From Glutamicibacter creatinolyticus (lineage in GTDB: Bacteria; Actinomycetota; Actinomycetes; Actinomycetales; Micrococcaceae), in assembly GCF_006094275.1 (NCBI RefSeq), contig NZ_CP034412.1, positions 310,001 through 374,000 on the forward strand: a DNA stretch of 64,000 nt, written 5' to 3'. A program made the position numbers and the translations under genes. Shown one piece after another: positions 27,307 to 35,786 of the stretch. The first letter of the stretch is position 1. Each line of letters opens with the position of its first letter. Below the pieces are notes generated by a model that made no database searches, was not told the origin of the DNA, and saw only the letters and a program-made list of their open reading frames with translations.

Positions 27307-27677
27307 GATTCTCCTAGCTGGGCTGGAAAGCGGAATCATCCTGCGCGAGTATCGGCTCCCGGCAGAAGCACCCCATTGCCCCAAGATCAGTCGCCGCTAG
27401 GCTTTCTTGACGTCCGCTCGTGCGTCAAGATCCCACCGTTATCTTATGTGACCATGACCACATTTCAAGCGTTTATTGAATAGTAATCTTCGGAGCTTCG
27501 CATTTTCGCTACCCAGCGGGCGATAGCGGGAGGAAAAATGCCGCGAGATTCCCGGCCCGGAGGCGGTTCGCAGCTCGCGCGGCGTTCATAGAAGTATGAC
27601 GCCATCTGACGTCCGCCCCCCGGCCGGGGGGCGGAGATCAGCTGGCGTTGTTGGTGCTGTGGGGTGCGGGCGCCGGG
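27307..27677. other. Intergenic region with a 24-bp palindrome
   Basis: The 371-bp gap holds the protease promoter region and, at 27612-27635, a perfect GC-rich palindrome without loop (TCCGCCCCCC core), probably the terminator of the FBP-domain gene. Nothing else was recognised. Confidence 0.6.
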
Positions 27678-28166
27678 CTACACCCGGTTGATCAGTGCCT
27701 GCAGCCGTTCGCCCATTTCAATGATGCGTTCGGCCACGACCGCCGCGGGGTCCGGGTTGATTGCGTTCTTCGGCGGCAGTACACGGATGTTCTGCGGGCA
27801 TTGGAAGTCCGAGCAAATCAGCGTGCCCAGGCTGTTGCCGTTGCGTCCGCTGGCGCCCGAACGCCGGGCGTTCCACATGGTGACGGGGTTGGTGGCATTG
27901 ACGTCCCGGCAAATCTCGCACATGATCGCGCGCTTGACCTTCGGGGTGGTGTCCGGCGCGCGCAGCAGCAGTGCGCGGGTCGTGCCGTCCGGGCCCGTGG
28001 CGACCAGGTAGGCGCGCTGCGGCATTTTAGGATCGCGCCAGCCCAGGAAATCATGTTGCTCCCACTGCAGGGTGGGGAAGCCTTCCGGAAGGGTGAGTTT
28101 GCGGGCCTCGGAGCGGGAGGCGTTGATGAAGCTGGAGCGGATGGTGGATTCGGTAATGGGCTGCAT
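27678..28166 (-). CDS. FBP-domain zinc-finger protein (EF-G-binding/FusB-like type)
   Basis: This 162-residue protein has an N-terminal domain ending in LGWRDPKMPQRAYLV and a C-terminal treble-clef zinc finger with CEIC and CSDFQC pairs, ending IIEMGERLQALINRV. This layout matches the FBP domain family, whose Staphylococcus members (FusB/FusC) bind EF-G and release it from fusidic-acid-stalled ribosomes. Actinobacterial members are uncharacterised. The preferred start is ATG 28166, and the frame is open to 28205. It is a single gene. Confidence 0.75.
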   Translation of the reverse strand: MQPITESTIRSSFINASRSEARKLTLPEGFPTLQWEQHDFLGWRDPKMPQRAYLVATGPDGTTRALLLRAPDTTPKVKRAIMCEICRDVNATNPVTMWNARRSGASGRNGNSLGTLICSDFQCPQNIRVLPPKNAINPDPAAVVAERIIEMGERLQALINRV

Positions 28167-28575
28167 GAGGATGTCCTGGCGTAGGTGGGTGCGGACAAGG
28201 CGCACCGGCGGGTAGGGAGGCTAGGCCCTGCAGCGAACATCGGGGACGCGAAACGGCGGCAGCGCGCGCGGCGCACTGCCTGAGGTGGCGTTAACCCCGT
28301 CCGCCGGCAGGGGCGAACGGGCGGGGAATCCTCAAGCCCATGTGGGCCACACCCCTTTCCCGTGCCAGGCACGTATCGCAGTCAGCAGACAAGTCATCGG
28401 CGGCTCCGGCAAGGGCGGAACCAGAATGAGCCCCGCGGCGCCAGCAGCGGCACACGACTCACTTTTTAGGGTAACAGCCAACGAACGCCGAGGATCTCAC
28501 ATTCCCGGGGGAGATGCGCCACAAGGGGGCAGTATCGCAATACTGCCCCCTTGTGGAATCCTGCGTGGCAGGAGT
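28167..28575. other. Intergenic region with terminator
   Basis: The gap between pdxK and the FBP gene has a 17-bp perfect hairpin at 28519-28556 just after pdxK (minus direction), a likely terminator. The rest (28167-28518) shows no gene or recognised RNA. Confidence 0.6.
28519..28556 (-). terminator. Terminator of pdxK
   Basis: A 17-bp perfect stem (28519-28535 with 28540-28556) with a CGCA tetraloop lies immediately downstream of the pdxK stop. Confidence 0.85.
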
Positions 28576-29400
28576 CTAGCGACGTCCGCCCTGCCAGAGG
28601 GCATCGAACGGGGTGGCGCCCGAGACGCGGTGGCGGATGCCCTCGGTCACGAACTCCTTGGCGGTGCGGGCCGCCTCCAGTGGGGAGGCGCCCTTGGCCA
28701 GCTCAGCGGTCACGGCGGCAGCCAGCGAGCAGCCGGCGCCGGAGACGGCAACATCACCAATCTTCTTGGCGCGCAGCACCTCCAGGGTGGTGCCGTCGTA
28801 GAAAACGTCGATCGCGTCCTCACCGGCAATGCGGACCCCGCCCTTGGCCAGCACCGCGGCGCCGGAGGCCTCGTGGATCTTCTTGGCGGCGGCGATCAGG
28901 TCTTCCTCCGAGGAGATCGAGATCCCGGACAGCTGCTCGGCCTCGAAGTGGTTCGGGGTGACGAAGGTGGCCAGCGGCAGGAGGTTCGCCTTCAGGGCCT
29001 GGTCGGTGTCCAAGGCGTGGCCCGGTTCCTGGCCCTTGCAGATCAGCACCGGGTCGAGCACGACGTTCTTCCACGTCTGCTTCTTCAGGGCGTTGGCCAC
29101 GGTGTCGATCGTGGTCGGCGAACCCATCATGCCCAGCTTGACGGTGTCCAGGCTCTCGGCGTAGCAGGCCTGCACGGCCTCGAGCTGGTCGGCGATCACC
29201 TGGGCATCGACCGGCACGAAGCGGTGGTTCCAGTTGTCCTTCGGGTCAAAGGAGACGATGCAGGTCAGCGCGATGATGCCGTAGGTGTTCAGTTCCTGAA
29301 AGGTCTTCAGGTCGGCCTGCGCCCCGGCGCCGCCGGTCGCTTCGGAACCGGCGATGGTCAGGGTGATGGCAGGGCGTTCAGCAGTGCTCGTAGAAGTCAT
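28576..29400 (-). CDS. pdxK: ThiD-like pyridoxine/pyridoxal kinase
   Basis: This 274-residue ribokinase-fold kinase begins GSEATGGAGAQADLKTFQELNTYG. The segment SFDPKDNWNHRFVPVD aligns better with Bacillus PdxK (TMDPNNSWNHQ) than with true ThiD, and GAGCSLAAAVTAEL holds the catalytic Cys. It should phosphorylate vitamin B6 vitamers, with HMP kinase activity as a possible side role. No thi genes are adjacent. It is a single gene with its own terminator. Confidence 0.8.
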   Translation of the reverse strand: MTSTSTAERPAITLTIAGSEATGGAGAQADLKTFQELNTYGIIALTCIVSFDPKDNWNHRFVPVDAQVIADQLEAVQACYAESLDTVKLGMMGSPTTIDTVANALKKQTWKNVVLDPVLICKGQEPGHALDTDQALKANLLPLATFVTPNHFEAEQLSGISISSEEDLIAAAKKIHEASGAAVLAKGGVRIAGEDAIDVFYDGTTLEVLRAKKIGDVAVSGAGCSLAAAVTAELAKGASPLEAARTAKEFVTEGIRHRVSGATPFDALWQGGRR

Positions 29401-29430
29401 AGTTCAAGTGTAGGGAATCGGCGGGGATGC

Positions 29431-30051
29431 TCAGTTCGATTCACGGGACATGACACTGATCTGTGTGGCCTTGGACCAGCCGGGCGCCAGCGGGTTGGCG
29501 TGCTGCTCCTCGGCGACCAGCAGCATCCAGCTCATCCCGTGCTGAAATGCCGAGCCGGCGAAGTTGGCCAGTACGGCCCTTCGGGCCAGGTCCGGCTGGG
29601 AGGGCGAGTACAGGTCCGGGTCGGAGAGCAGCGCGAAGTTCGAACCCAGGTGCATCCGCCCGCGGGCGACGGGGCGGTCAAAGTCGGTGACCTCCACGAC
29701 GTCGTAGTTATCCATCGGTGCTTCAAAAATGGTGGAGGTATCGGGCAGTTGGACGACCTGCTCGACATCTTCGGGCTTCCCGGCCAGCAGGACGAGCGTG
29801 GCGGTGTGCTGCCAACCCTGCTGCGAAAGTTCGGTCGCGGCCTGGTCATTGCGGGCGCCGAGCAGCATCAGCCGGGTCGCGTCGGAAGGGGCCTTCCAGG
29901 AGCCCTGGGGCCAGTAGCGCAGCAGCTCCACATCATTGCCGTCCTCGGAGACCGAGCGGACTTCCTCCGGGGAGGGCACCGAGGGAATGCGGTCCCGCAG
30001 CAGGGCATAGCTGTTCGTCCATTCCGGAAGCTGTCGGGCTGCGGCGTTCAT
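29431..30051 (-). CDS. Hypothetical protein with acetyltransferase-like second half
   Basis: This 206-residue cytoplasmic protein starts with a GAGGAG ribosome site. The C-terminal half (GRMHLGSNFALLSDPDLY...AVLANFAGSAFQHGMSWMLLVAEE) has the strand-helix pattern of a GNAT fold but no clear acetyl-CoA loop. Function is unknown. It lies 30 bp upstream of pdxK on the same strand and may share its transcript. Confidence 0.7.
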   Translation of the reverse strand: MNAAARQLPEWTNSYALLRDRIPSVPSPEEVRSVSEDGNDVELLRYWPQGSWKAPSDATRLMLLGARNDQAATELSQQGWQHTATLVLLAGKPEDVEQVVQLPDTSTIFEAPMDNYDVVEVTDFDRPVARGRMHLGSNFALLSDPDLYSPSQPDLARRAVLANFAGSAFQHGMSWMLLVAEEQHANPLAPGWSKATQISVMSRESN

Positions 30052-30160
30052 GCGGGACTCCTCTGGTGGTCAGGGCCTGGGATTCGTACTTTCGACTTTA
30101 CGCCCATTTGCCGCCCCGTCCAGATCAGTGTGACCAAACCCGGGCCGGGAACCCGGTGCG

Positions 30161-30871
30161 TCAGGAGGCCAGGTTTCCGGCGGCAGGACGCCCGGGGTGG
30201 GTGCCCTGGGGTTCCTCGGCGTCCCGGGCTGCGGAATCATCCAGCAGCCCCAGCAGGTCATCGAACAGGGAGCGCACCACCGGCAGCCGGGAGAGAACCG
30301 CGAACTTCGCGGCAAGGGGCGCCGCATTGCGCATTAACCGGCGGGAGCGGCGTTGGTTTGCAGTGCTGTCATAGGCCCACAGGAAGAACAGCATCCGGGA
30401 GAGCAGCAGCAAGAAACGCGGCAGGTCCCGGCGGATTCCCAGCGGCGGCAGGGGTCGGGCCTGCTCGACCACCTGCTGCCACATCTTCAGCTCGGTCTCC
30501 CGGCCCGGCGCGCCGGTGGGCTCCGCCTCGCCGAGCAGCACCTTTAGAAAAGTGGGGCCAAAGCCGTGGTACGGCTGCAGTACGCCGACCGAGATATCCA
30601 GTGCGCTGCGGATATTGCTTTCCAACGTGTTGCCCTCGGTCAGGACCTGCTGGCAACGCTCGAACTGTTCCTGGCGCAGGCGCAGCAGCAGCTGCCCGAC
30701 AATCTGTTCCTTGGACTCGAAGTAGTAGTACGCGTGCGACAGCGACACACCGGCCCGCTGGGCGATGACGCGCATGCTCGCCTCCCGGTAGCCGAGCTCG
30801 GCAAAGGCCTCCAGGGCGGTCTGCAACAGTTCGGCCCTGGTGTTGCGGCCCTTGCGGGTGGCTGGCTGCAC
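30161..30871 (-). CDS. TetR-family regulator
   Basis: This 236-residue protein has an N-terminal TetR helix-turn-helix (RAELLQTALEAFAELGYREASMRVIAQRAGVSLSHAYYYFESKEQI) and a variable ligand domain. The start is GTG, with AGGAG upstream. A perfect 18-bp palindrome lies 58 bp upstream and is likely its operator. The target may be itself alone; the nearest divergent gene is the queuosine-precursor transporter about 500 bp away. Confidence 0.88.
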   Translation of the reverse strand: MQPATRKGRNTRAELLQTALEAFAELGYREASMRVIAQRAGVSLSHAYYYFESKEQIVGQLLLRLRQEQFERCQQVLTEGNTLESNIRSALDISVGVLQPYHGFGPTFLKVLLGEAEPTGAPGRETELKMWQQVVEQARPLPPLGIRRDLPRFLLLLSRMLFFLWAYDSTANQRRSRRLMRNAAPLAAKFAVLSRLPVVRSLFDDLLGLLDDSAARDAEEPQGTHPGRPAAGNLAS

Positions 30872-30928
30872 GGCGGCGATTCTCCTTCAAGGCCCGGCGA
30901 TCACGGTCCCTGGCTCCATTCTACGGAC

Positions 30929-30946
30929 TTTTGAACGCGTTCAAAA
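30929..30946. promoter_or_regulatory. TetR operator palindrome
   Basis: A perfect 18-bp palindrome TTTTGAACG/CGTTCAAAA lies 58 bp upstream of the tetR start codon, typical in size and place for autoregulation. Confidence 0.6.
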
Positions 30947-31212
30947 ATAACGGTTCGGAAACGACGGATCCAGGCCTGAATCAACTGAAGCCCCCTGTTC
31001 CTACCGGATGTTGATCGAAGAACACCAGATGGAAATGGGTTTGGGAGCCTACCCGTATCCACTGTGACGCAGCTGACTTTTGTCCCGACAGGCTGCAGGC
31101 GGCCCAAAGTGCTGTGGTTCTTCGAATGGGGCTGGCTGACCGGCGGGAACCGGAAGGGGCAACAAGCGCCGGGCAGGCCGCTGGGCCCCGCGCCATCCAA
31201 GGGGCCGAAGCG

Positions 31213-31378
31213 TGGGATAATGGTGGGGCAAGTGCTAATACAGCGGGGTCCGGTCGGCCCCACTTCCGGGGCAGATCGCCCCACCCCTCCAGACGGAAAC
31301 CGCAGCCGGTTTCCCGCGGGCGGCGAAGTGGGAAGGCAGGCAGGACCCTGGCGAACCACTTCTAATGAGGAAAATTTC
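31213..31378 (+). promoter_or_regulatory. Structured 5' leader of the queuosine-precursor transporter, riboswitch-like
   Basis: A GATAAT -10-like box (31215-31220) is followed by about 150 bases with several hairpins, including GGAAACCG-loop-CGGTTTCC at 31294-31313. GAAGTGG(G) at 31325-31332 can pair either upstream with CCCACTTC (31259-31266) or downstream with CCACTTC (31356-31362), which sits next to the Shine-Dalgarno GAGG. Two exclusive pairings beside the ribosome site suggest a switch. It does not match the preQ1-I, -II or -III consensus that I know. Confidence 0.45.
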
Positions 31379-32095
31379 ATGGGCGCATCAAACGCCAACT
31401 CCCTGACCGAACATCGCTCCAAGGCCATTTTCGCGGCCACCGGCAGCCCCTATTTCTCCACCGTCCTGGCCCTGATGGCCACCGTGGTCATCCTTTCGAA
31501 CATCGGCGCCTCCAAGGGCGTGGCGTTCGGGCCGATCATCACCGACGGCGGGTTCTTCCTGTTCCCCATCGCCTACATCCTGGGCGATGTGATCTCGGAG
31601 GTGTACGGGTTCAAGGCCGCACGCCGCTCCATCCTGGTCACCTTCGCCCTGGCCATCTTCGCGGTCGTGTGCTTCTGGATCATGATTGCCCTGCCGTCGG
31701 CCGACTTCTACGACGGACAGCAGGCCCTGGAGCGCACCCTGGGTCCGGTGTGGCAGATCGTGCTCGCCTCCGTGCTGGGCTTCCTGACCGGGCAGATGGC
31801 CAATGCCTGGGTGCTGGTCAAGCTGAAGGAACGCTTTGGCGAACGTGGACTGATCGGCCGCCTGATTGGATCCAGCGGGGTTGGTGAATTCCTGGACACC
31901 CTGATCTTCTGCTCCATCGCCGCCTCGGTGATCGGCATCGCCGATGCCGCCAGCTTCATCAACTACGTGGTGGTCGGCTTCGTGTACAAGACCGGGGTGG
32001 AGATCATCTTCGTTCCCCTCACTTCCCTGGTGATCCGCTGGTTCAAGCGACGCGAGCCCGGGTACCGGGACGCTGGCCTGCAGGGCCAGGGCTAG
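31379..32095 (+). CDS. Queuosine precursor transporter (YhhQ family)
   Basis: This 238-residue integral membrane protein has about six helices. FPIAYILGDVISEVYGFKAARR near residue 62 and SSGVGEFLDTLIFCSIA near 166 are signature segments of the COG1738/YhhQ vitamin/precursor uptake family. Known members import preQ0 or preQ1 for queuosine synthesis. ATG 31379 is chosen for its GAGG site; the frame extends upstream but lacks membrane-protein character. It lies 2.3 kb from tgt, which uses the imported base. Confidence 0.88.
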   Translation: MGASNANSLTEHRSKAIFAATGSPYFSTVLALMATVVILSNIGASKGVAFGPIITDGGFFLFPIAYILGDVISEVYGFKAARRSILVTFALAIFAVVCFWIMIALPSADFYDGQQALERTLGPVWQIVLASVLGFLTGQMANAWVLVKLKERFGERGLIGRLIGSSGVGEFLDTLIFCSIAASVIGIADAASFINYVVVGFVYKTGVEIIFVPLTSLVIRWFKRREPGYRDAGLQGQG

Positions 32096-32153
32096 GGCGA
32101 AATCCTCCACGCGGAGGATGCCTCTGCCACCGCGGGGCCGATAGCCTCGGAAG

Positions 32154-32840
32154 ATGAGCGAAGCGGCCCCCACCATCGGCATTCAGGGCCTGGTCGCCGG
32201 TTACGGCGCCCAGGCCCTGTGCGCACCCCTGGACCTGCAGCTGCACCCCGGGCAGGGGGTTGGCATCATCGGGGTCAACGGCAGCGGGAAGTCCACGGTG
32301 CTGCGCGCCATCTTTGACCTGCAGGCGCCGCTGGAGGGCAGCGTGCGTTTCGTGGACGAACCGATGAACGCGGCCGCGCTGGACTACCGGCGCAAACTGG
32401 CCCTGCTGGTGGAAGACGCCGCCTTCCTTGACGAGCTGAGCGTGGCCGAACACCTGGACCTGGTCGCGCGCGGACACCAGGTCCGGGACCCGGAACAGGC
32501 CGTGGCCCGGGAGCTGGACTTCTTCGGCCTGCAACCGGTGGCCGCACACCTGCCCCACGAGCTCTCCTCCGGTCAGCGGCGCAAGCTGATGCTCGCCGCC
32601 GCCCTGATCCGGCCGGCGGACTACCTGGTGCTTGATGAACCCGAACAGCGCCTGGATCCCCAGTCCAAGGCCCGGCTGGCCGAGCGGCTCAGGCGCCGCC
32701 GCGAGCAGGGGGCCGGGCTGGTGCTCGTCAGCCACGATGCCGGCTTCATCGGGCAGTGCACCGCTCGCGTGCTGCTGCTGGACCAGGGGCAGTGGAGGGA
32801 ACTGACAAGCGCGCAGGCGGTGAACTGGCTTGCCCGCTAG
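32154..32840 (+). CDS. ABC transporter ATP-binding protein
   Basis: This 228-residue ABC ATPase has Walker A GVNGSGKST, signature LSSGQRRKL, Walker B YLVLDEPEQRLDP and the switch His in LVSHD. The start of the membrane-protein gene abuts its stop, so the pair forms one transporter unit. Its substrate is unknown; an export-type role is likely, as no binding protein is present. Confidence 0.9.
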   Translation: MSEAAPTIGIQGLVAGYGAQALCAPLDLQLHPGQGVGIIGVNGSGKSTVLRAIFDLQAPLEGSVRFVDEPMNAAALDYRRKLALLVEDAAFLDELSVAEHLDLVARGHQVRDPEQAVARELDFFGLQPVAAHLPHELSSGQRRKLMLAAALIRPADYLVLDEPEQRLDPQSKARLAERLRRRREQGAGLVLVSHDAGFIGQCTARVLLLDQGQWRELTSAQAVNWLAR

Positions 32841-32841
32841 C

Positions 32842-34410
32842 ATGCGCTATCCGCAACCGGCCGCCAACGCACCGGGCCTGGATCCGCGCGCGGTACTGCG
32901 CCAGGCGCGGCGGGCGCGCAGCCGGGCAGAGAAGTTCGACGCCTTTTCCGACACCTACATGTGGATCCTGCTGGTGGGTTTCGCCTTGGCCTATGCCTTT
33001 GGTTTCCTGCGGGCCTGGCTGGGGGCGCTGCTGGGCGAGTTCGCCGCGCCGGTGCCGTTGCCGAGCGCGGTGCTGCCCCTGGGACCGGTGCTGCTGGTCG
33101 GGGTCCTGGTGATCCCGGCCCTGGTGGCGCGCCTGCTGCTGCATCTGGGGCCGGCCGCGGTCAGTGCCGCCCAGGCGGTGTGGTGGCTTTCGCTGCCCAT
33201 TGACCTTCGGGGGCTGCACGCCGCGGCGTTGCGCCGCGCCCGCTGGATTGGGGCGCTGGGCAGTGTGGCCGCCGGGGTGCTGTGGTTCGCCCTGTGCTGT
33301 GCGGTGCTGCCGGCCCCCACCCTGGTGCTGGCCGCTGCCGCGCTGGGAGCTGCGGTCCTGGCCGGGGTGCTGGTGGCGAACCTGGCGGTCATCGCCCAGG
33401 CCCGCGGCGCCACCAACCGGTTGCGCCGGGCCGGCACGATGCTGTTGTGGTCGGTGGTGCTGGCGTCACTGGCCGGGTGGGGGCTGGCGGTGGCCGGGAT
33501 CCTGCCGGATGTGGAGGGCTGGATGCGGGACTGGGCCTGGCAGGGGTTGAGCTTCCTCGTGCTCGTCCTGGTTCTGCTGGTGCTGGTGCTGCTCACCCAC
33601 GGCCCGGCCGGGCGTGCGGTGCGCGGCATTCCGCCACGGGTGCTGCGCGCTGCCGGGCAGCGGCAGCAGGTGGTGTCCGCGGCGCTGGGCGTGATGAATC
33701 CGGGGGCCGCGTTCGTGCAGGCCCCGGCCATTCGCGGGCCGCGTCCGCGGCGCCAGAAACGGGGCGCGCGGCTGCCGGTGCTGCAGCAGGTGCTGCTGAC
33801 CCGGGTGTGGCGCCGAGGCCTAGCCGTGCCGCCACTGGGGATGGGTTTGGCGCTGGCGGCGGTGCTGCTGCTGGTGCGTTCGGCGGCGAACCCGATGACG
33901 CTGGCAGTTGGGTTGCTGCCCTTGCTGGTGCTGCTGATGCTGGCCGCGGCCAGCGCGGTGGAACCGCTCCTGGCCTCGGCGGCGCTGCGCCGGATGCTGG
34001 CGGCGGACCGCACCCAGGTGGTGCGCGCGGCGGCGTGGCTGATCCTGCCCGCGGCCCTGCTGGCGACCTGCCTGGCGGTGGGCGTTGCCGCCTGGTTGTT
34101 CGTGCTGCCCTCCTGGACGGCGGCACTGGCCGGGGTGCTGCTGGCCAGCGGCGGGGTGTTCGCCGGAGCGGTGCAGCGGGCCGGGCGCGGGCACCAGGAC
34201 TTCTCAGGCCAGCTGCTGGCGGCCGGCACCAGTACCGAGGGGTTCGCGGCGGTGGGGTATTCCCTGTCCGGGGTGCTTCCGGTGTTGGCCGGGGCCGCAC
34301 CGCTGCTGGCGGTGCTGCTGGGCACCACCGACCTGCCCTGGGTGCTGTGGGCCGTGGGCGCACTGGCCTGCGGGGGCGTCCTGGCGGCGCTGCGCGGGAA
34401 GGCAGCCTGA
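32842..34410 (+). CDS. DUF6297-like ABC permease partner
   Basis: This 522-residue protein has about ten hydrophobic segments and a basic N-terminal cytoplasmic tail. The ATG is one base past the stop of the ABC ATPase gene. Sequence features match the actinobacterial DUF6297 membrane proteins that accompany such ATPases. A TTG at 32830 could extend it by four residues. It presumably forms the channel of an exporter; nothing indicates the cargo. Confidence 0.78.
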   Translation: MRYPQPAANAPGLDPRAVLRQARRARSRAEKFDAFSDTYMWILLVGFALAYAFGFLRAWLGALLGEFAAPVPLPSAVLPLGPVLLVGVLVIPALVARLLLHLGPAAVSAAQAVWWLSLPIDLRGLHAAALRRARWIGALGSVAAGVLWFALCCAVLPAPTLVLAAAALGAAVLAGVLVANLAVIAQARGATNRLRRAGTMLLWSVVLASLAGWGLAVAGILPDVEGWMRDWAWQGLSFLVLVLVLLVLVLLTHGPAGRAVRGIPPRVLRAAGQRQQVVSAALGVMNPGAAFVQAPAIRGPRPRRQKRGARLPVLQQVLLTRVWRRGLAVPPLGMGLALAAVLLLVRSAANPMTLAVGLLPLLVLLMLAAASAVEPLLASAALRRMLAADRTQVVRAAAWLILPAALLATCLAVGVAAWLFVLPSWTAALAGVLLASGGVFAGAVQRAGRGHQDFSGQLLAAGTSTEGFAAVGYSLSGVLPVLAGAAPLLAVLLGTTDLPWVLWAVGALACGGVLAALRGKAA

Positions 34411-34424
34411 GCTTCCTCCGGCCG

Positions 34425-35717
34425 TTAGGCCGGCTGGCCCTGCGGGTCGGGTTTGCCGGCGTAGTACTTGGCCATGACCTCGTCCTTGAACTCGAAGAAC
34501 GTGCCCTGCTCGATCGCCTGGCGGGCGGATTCGACCAGGTTCACGGTGAAGTGCTCATTGTGGATCGAGATCAGCGTGTGGCTGAGCAGCTCCTTGGCCT
34601 TGTACAGGTGGTGGATGTAGGCCCGGGTGAAGTGCTGGCAGGCGTAGCAGGTGCAGCCGTCGACCAGCGGGGTGAAGTCGCGCTTGTAGCGGGCCCCGGA
34701 GAGGTTGAAGCGGCCGTGCGGCGTGTAGAACGCCGAGTTGCGCGCCACCCGGGTGGGGGAAACGCAGTCGAAGGTGTCGGCCCCGTTTTCGATGGCGGTG
34801 AAGATGTCATCCGGTTCGGAGATTCCCAGCAGGTGCCGCGGCTTGTCCTCGGGCAGTTCCTGCGCGCACCATCCCACGATGGTGCCCAGGTTTTCCTTCT
34901 CCAGGGCCCCGCCGATGCCGAACCCGTCAAAGGCCATTGCCCCCAGATCCCGGCAGGCCTTGCGGCGCAGGTCTTCGTACTGGGCGCCCTGGATGACCCC
35001 GAACAGGGCCTGGTAGGGCTTGGTGCTGCGCTCGTCGGTGAGCCGGAAATGTTCGGCGATGCAGCGTTCGGCCCAGCGCCGGGTGCGCTCCAGCGACTCG
35101 ACCTGGTAGCCGCGCGAGTTCTGCAAGGTGGTCAGCTCGTCAAAGGCGAACATGATGTCCGCCCCGATCTGGTGCTGCACGCCCATGGAGATTTCCGGGG
35201 AGAAGCGGTGCATGGTCCCGTCCAGGTGGGATTTGAACCAGACCCCGTCCTCGTCCACGTTGGCCATGCGTTCCTTGCCGGGGGCGACCGCATCATCCGG
35301 GCCGGACTGGTCCACCGACTTCATGTCGATGACCTTCTTGAACCCCGACCCCAGGCTCATCACCTGGAAGCCCCCGGAGTCGGTGAAGGTCGGGCCCTGC
35401 CAGCCCATGAACGAGCCCAGTCCGCCGGCGGCGTCCAGGATGTCCGCCCCGGGCTGCAGGTACAAATGGTAGGCGTTGGCCAGCACCGCCTGGGCGCCCA
35501 GCTCCTGGACCTGCACCGGGGTCAGTGCCTTGACCGTGGCCTTGGTGCCCACCGCGATGAACGCGGGGGTCTTGATCTGCCCGTGCGGGGTGGTGATGGT
35601 TCCGGTGCGCCCGGGCAGGGTGTTGCCCTCGCCGTCCGTCAGCCGGGTGCCGACCTGGAAGGAGAACTCGGCTTGCTGGGGGTGGGCGGCGGCGGGATCA
35701 AAAGTTGTTTCTGGCAC
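34425..35717 (-). CDS. tgt: tRNA-guanine transglycosylase
   Basis: This 430-residue TIM-barrel enzyme exchanges guanine-34 in GUN-anticodon tRNAs for preQ1. It shows the substrate motif FTDSGGFQVMSLG, the catalytic Asp region IMFAFDELT, GIGGALEKEN, DTFDCVSPTRVARN with the nucleophile Asp, and the zinc site CTCYAC with a distal His. It is longer at the N-terminus than E. coli Tgt. With the YhhQ-type importer nearby it suggests salvage of queuosine precursors; no preQ0 synthesis gene is in view. Confidence 0.95.
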   Translation of the reverse strand: MPETTFDPAAAHPQQAEFSFQVGTRLTDGEGNTLPGRTGTITTPHGQIKTPAFIAVGTKATVKALTPVQVQELGAQAVLANAYHLYLQPGADILDAAGGLGSFMGWQGPTFTDSGGFQVMSLGSGFKKVIDMKSVDQSGPDDAVAPGKERMANVDEDGVWFKSHLDGTMHRFSPEISMGVQHQIGADIMFAFDELTTLQNSRGYQVESLERTRRWAERCIAEHFRLTDERSTKPYQALFGVIQGAQYEDLRRKACRDLGAMAFDGFGIGGALEKENLGTIVGWCAQELPEDKPRHLLGISEPDDIFTAIENGADTFDCVSPTRVARNSAFYTPHGRFNLSGARYKRDFTPLVDGCTCYACQHFTRAYIHHLYKAKELLSHTLISIHNEHFTVNLVESARQAIEQGTFFEFKDEVMAKYYAGKPDPQGQPA

Positions 35718-35786
35718 CTATCTAGTGTGCCGCATGCGCGCACCCGTGAGGAAAACGACAGGTGGCGGCGTGGAACAAACTAGGCA

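Noticed and set aside
31064-31378. N-terminal extension of the YhhQ-type transporter by 105 residues
   Set aside because: The extension is Pro/Gly-rich low-complexity translation of the structured leader; the family starts at ATG 31379.
31213-31378. Match to preQ1-I/II/III or TPP riboswitch consensus
   Set aside because: None of the conserved core elements that I know could be found; only generic switch-like pairing remains.
33282-35783. 833-codon open frame on the plus strand
   Set aside because: It is a high-GC shadow of the DUF6297 and tgt genes, with Gly/Arg/Ala-biased composition and no domains.
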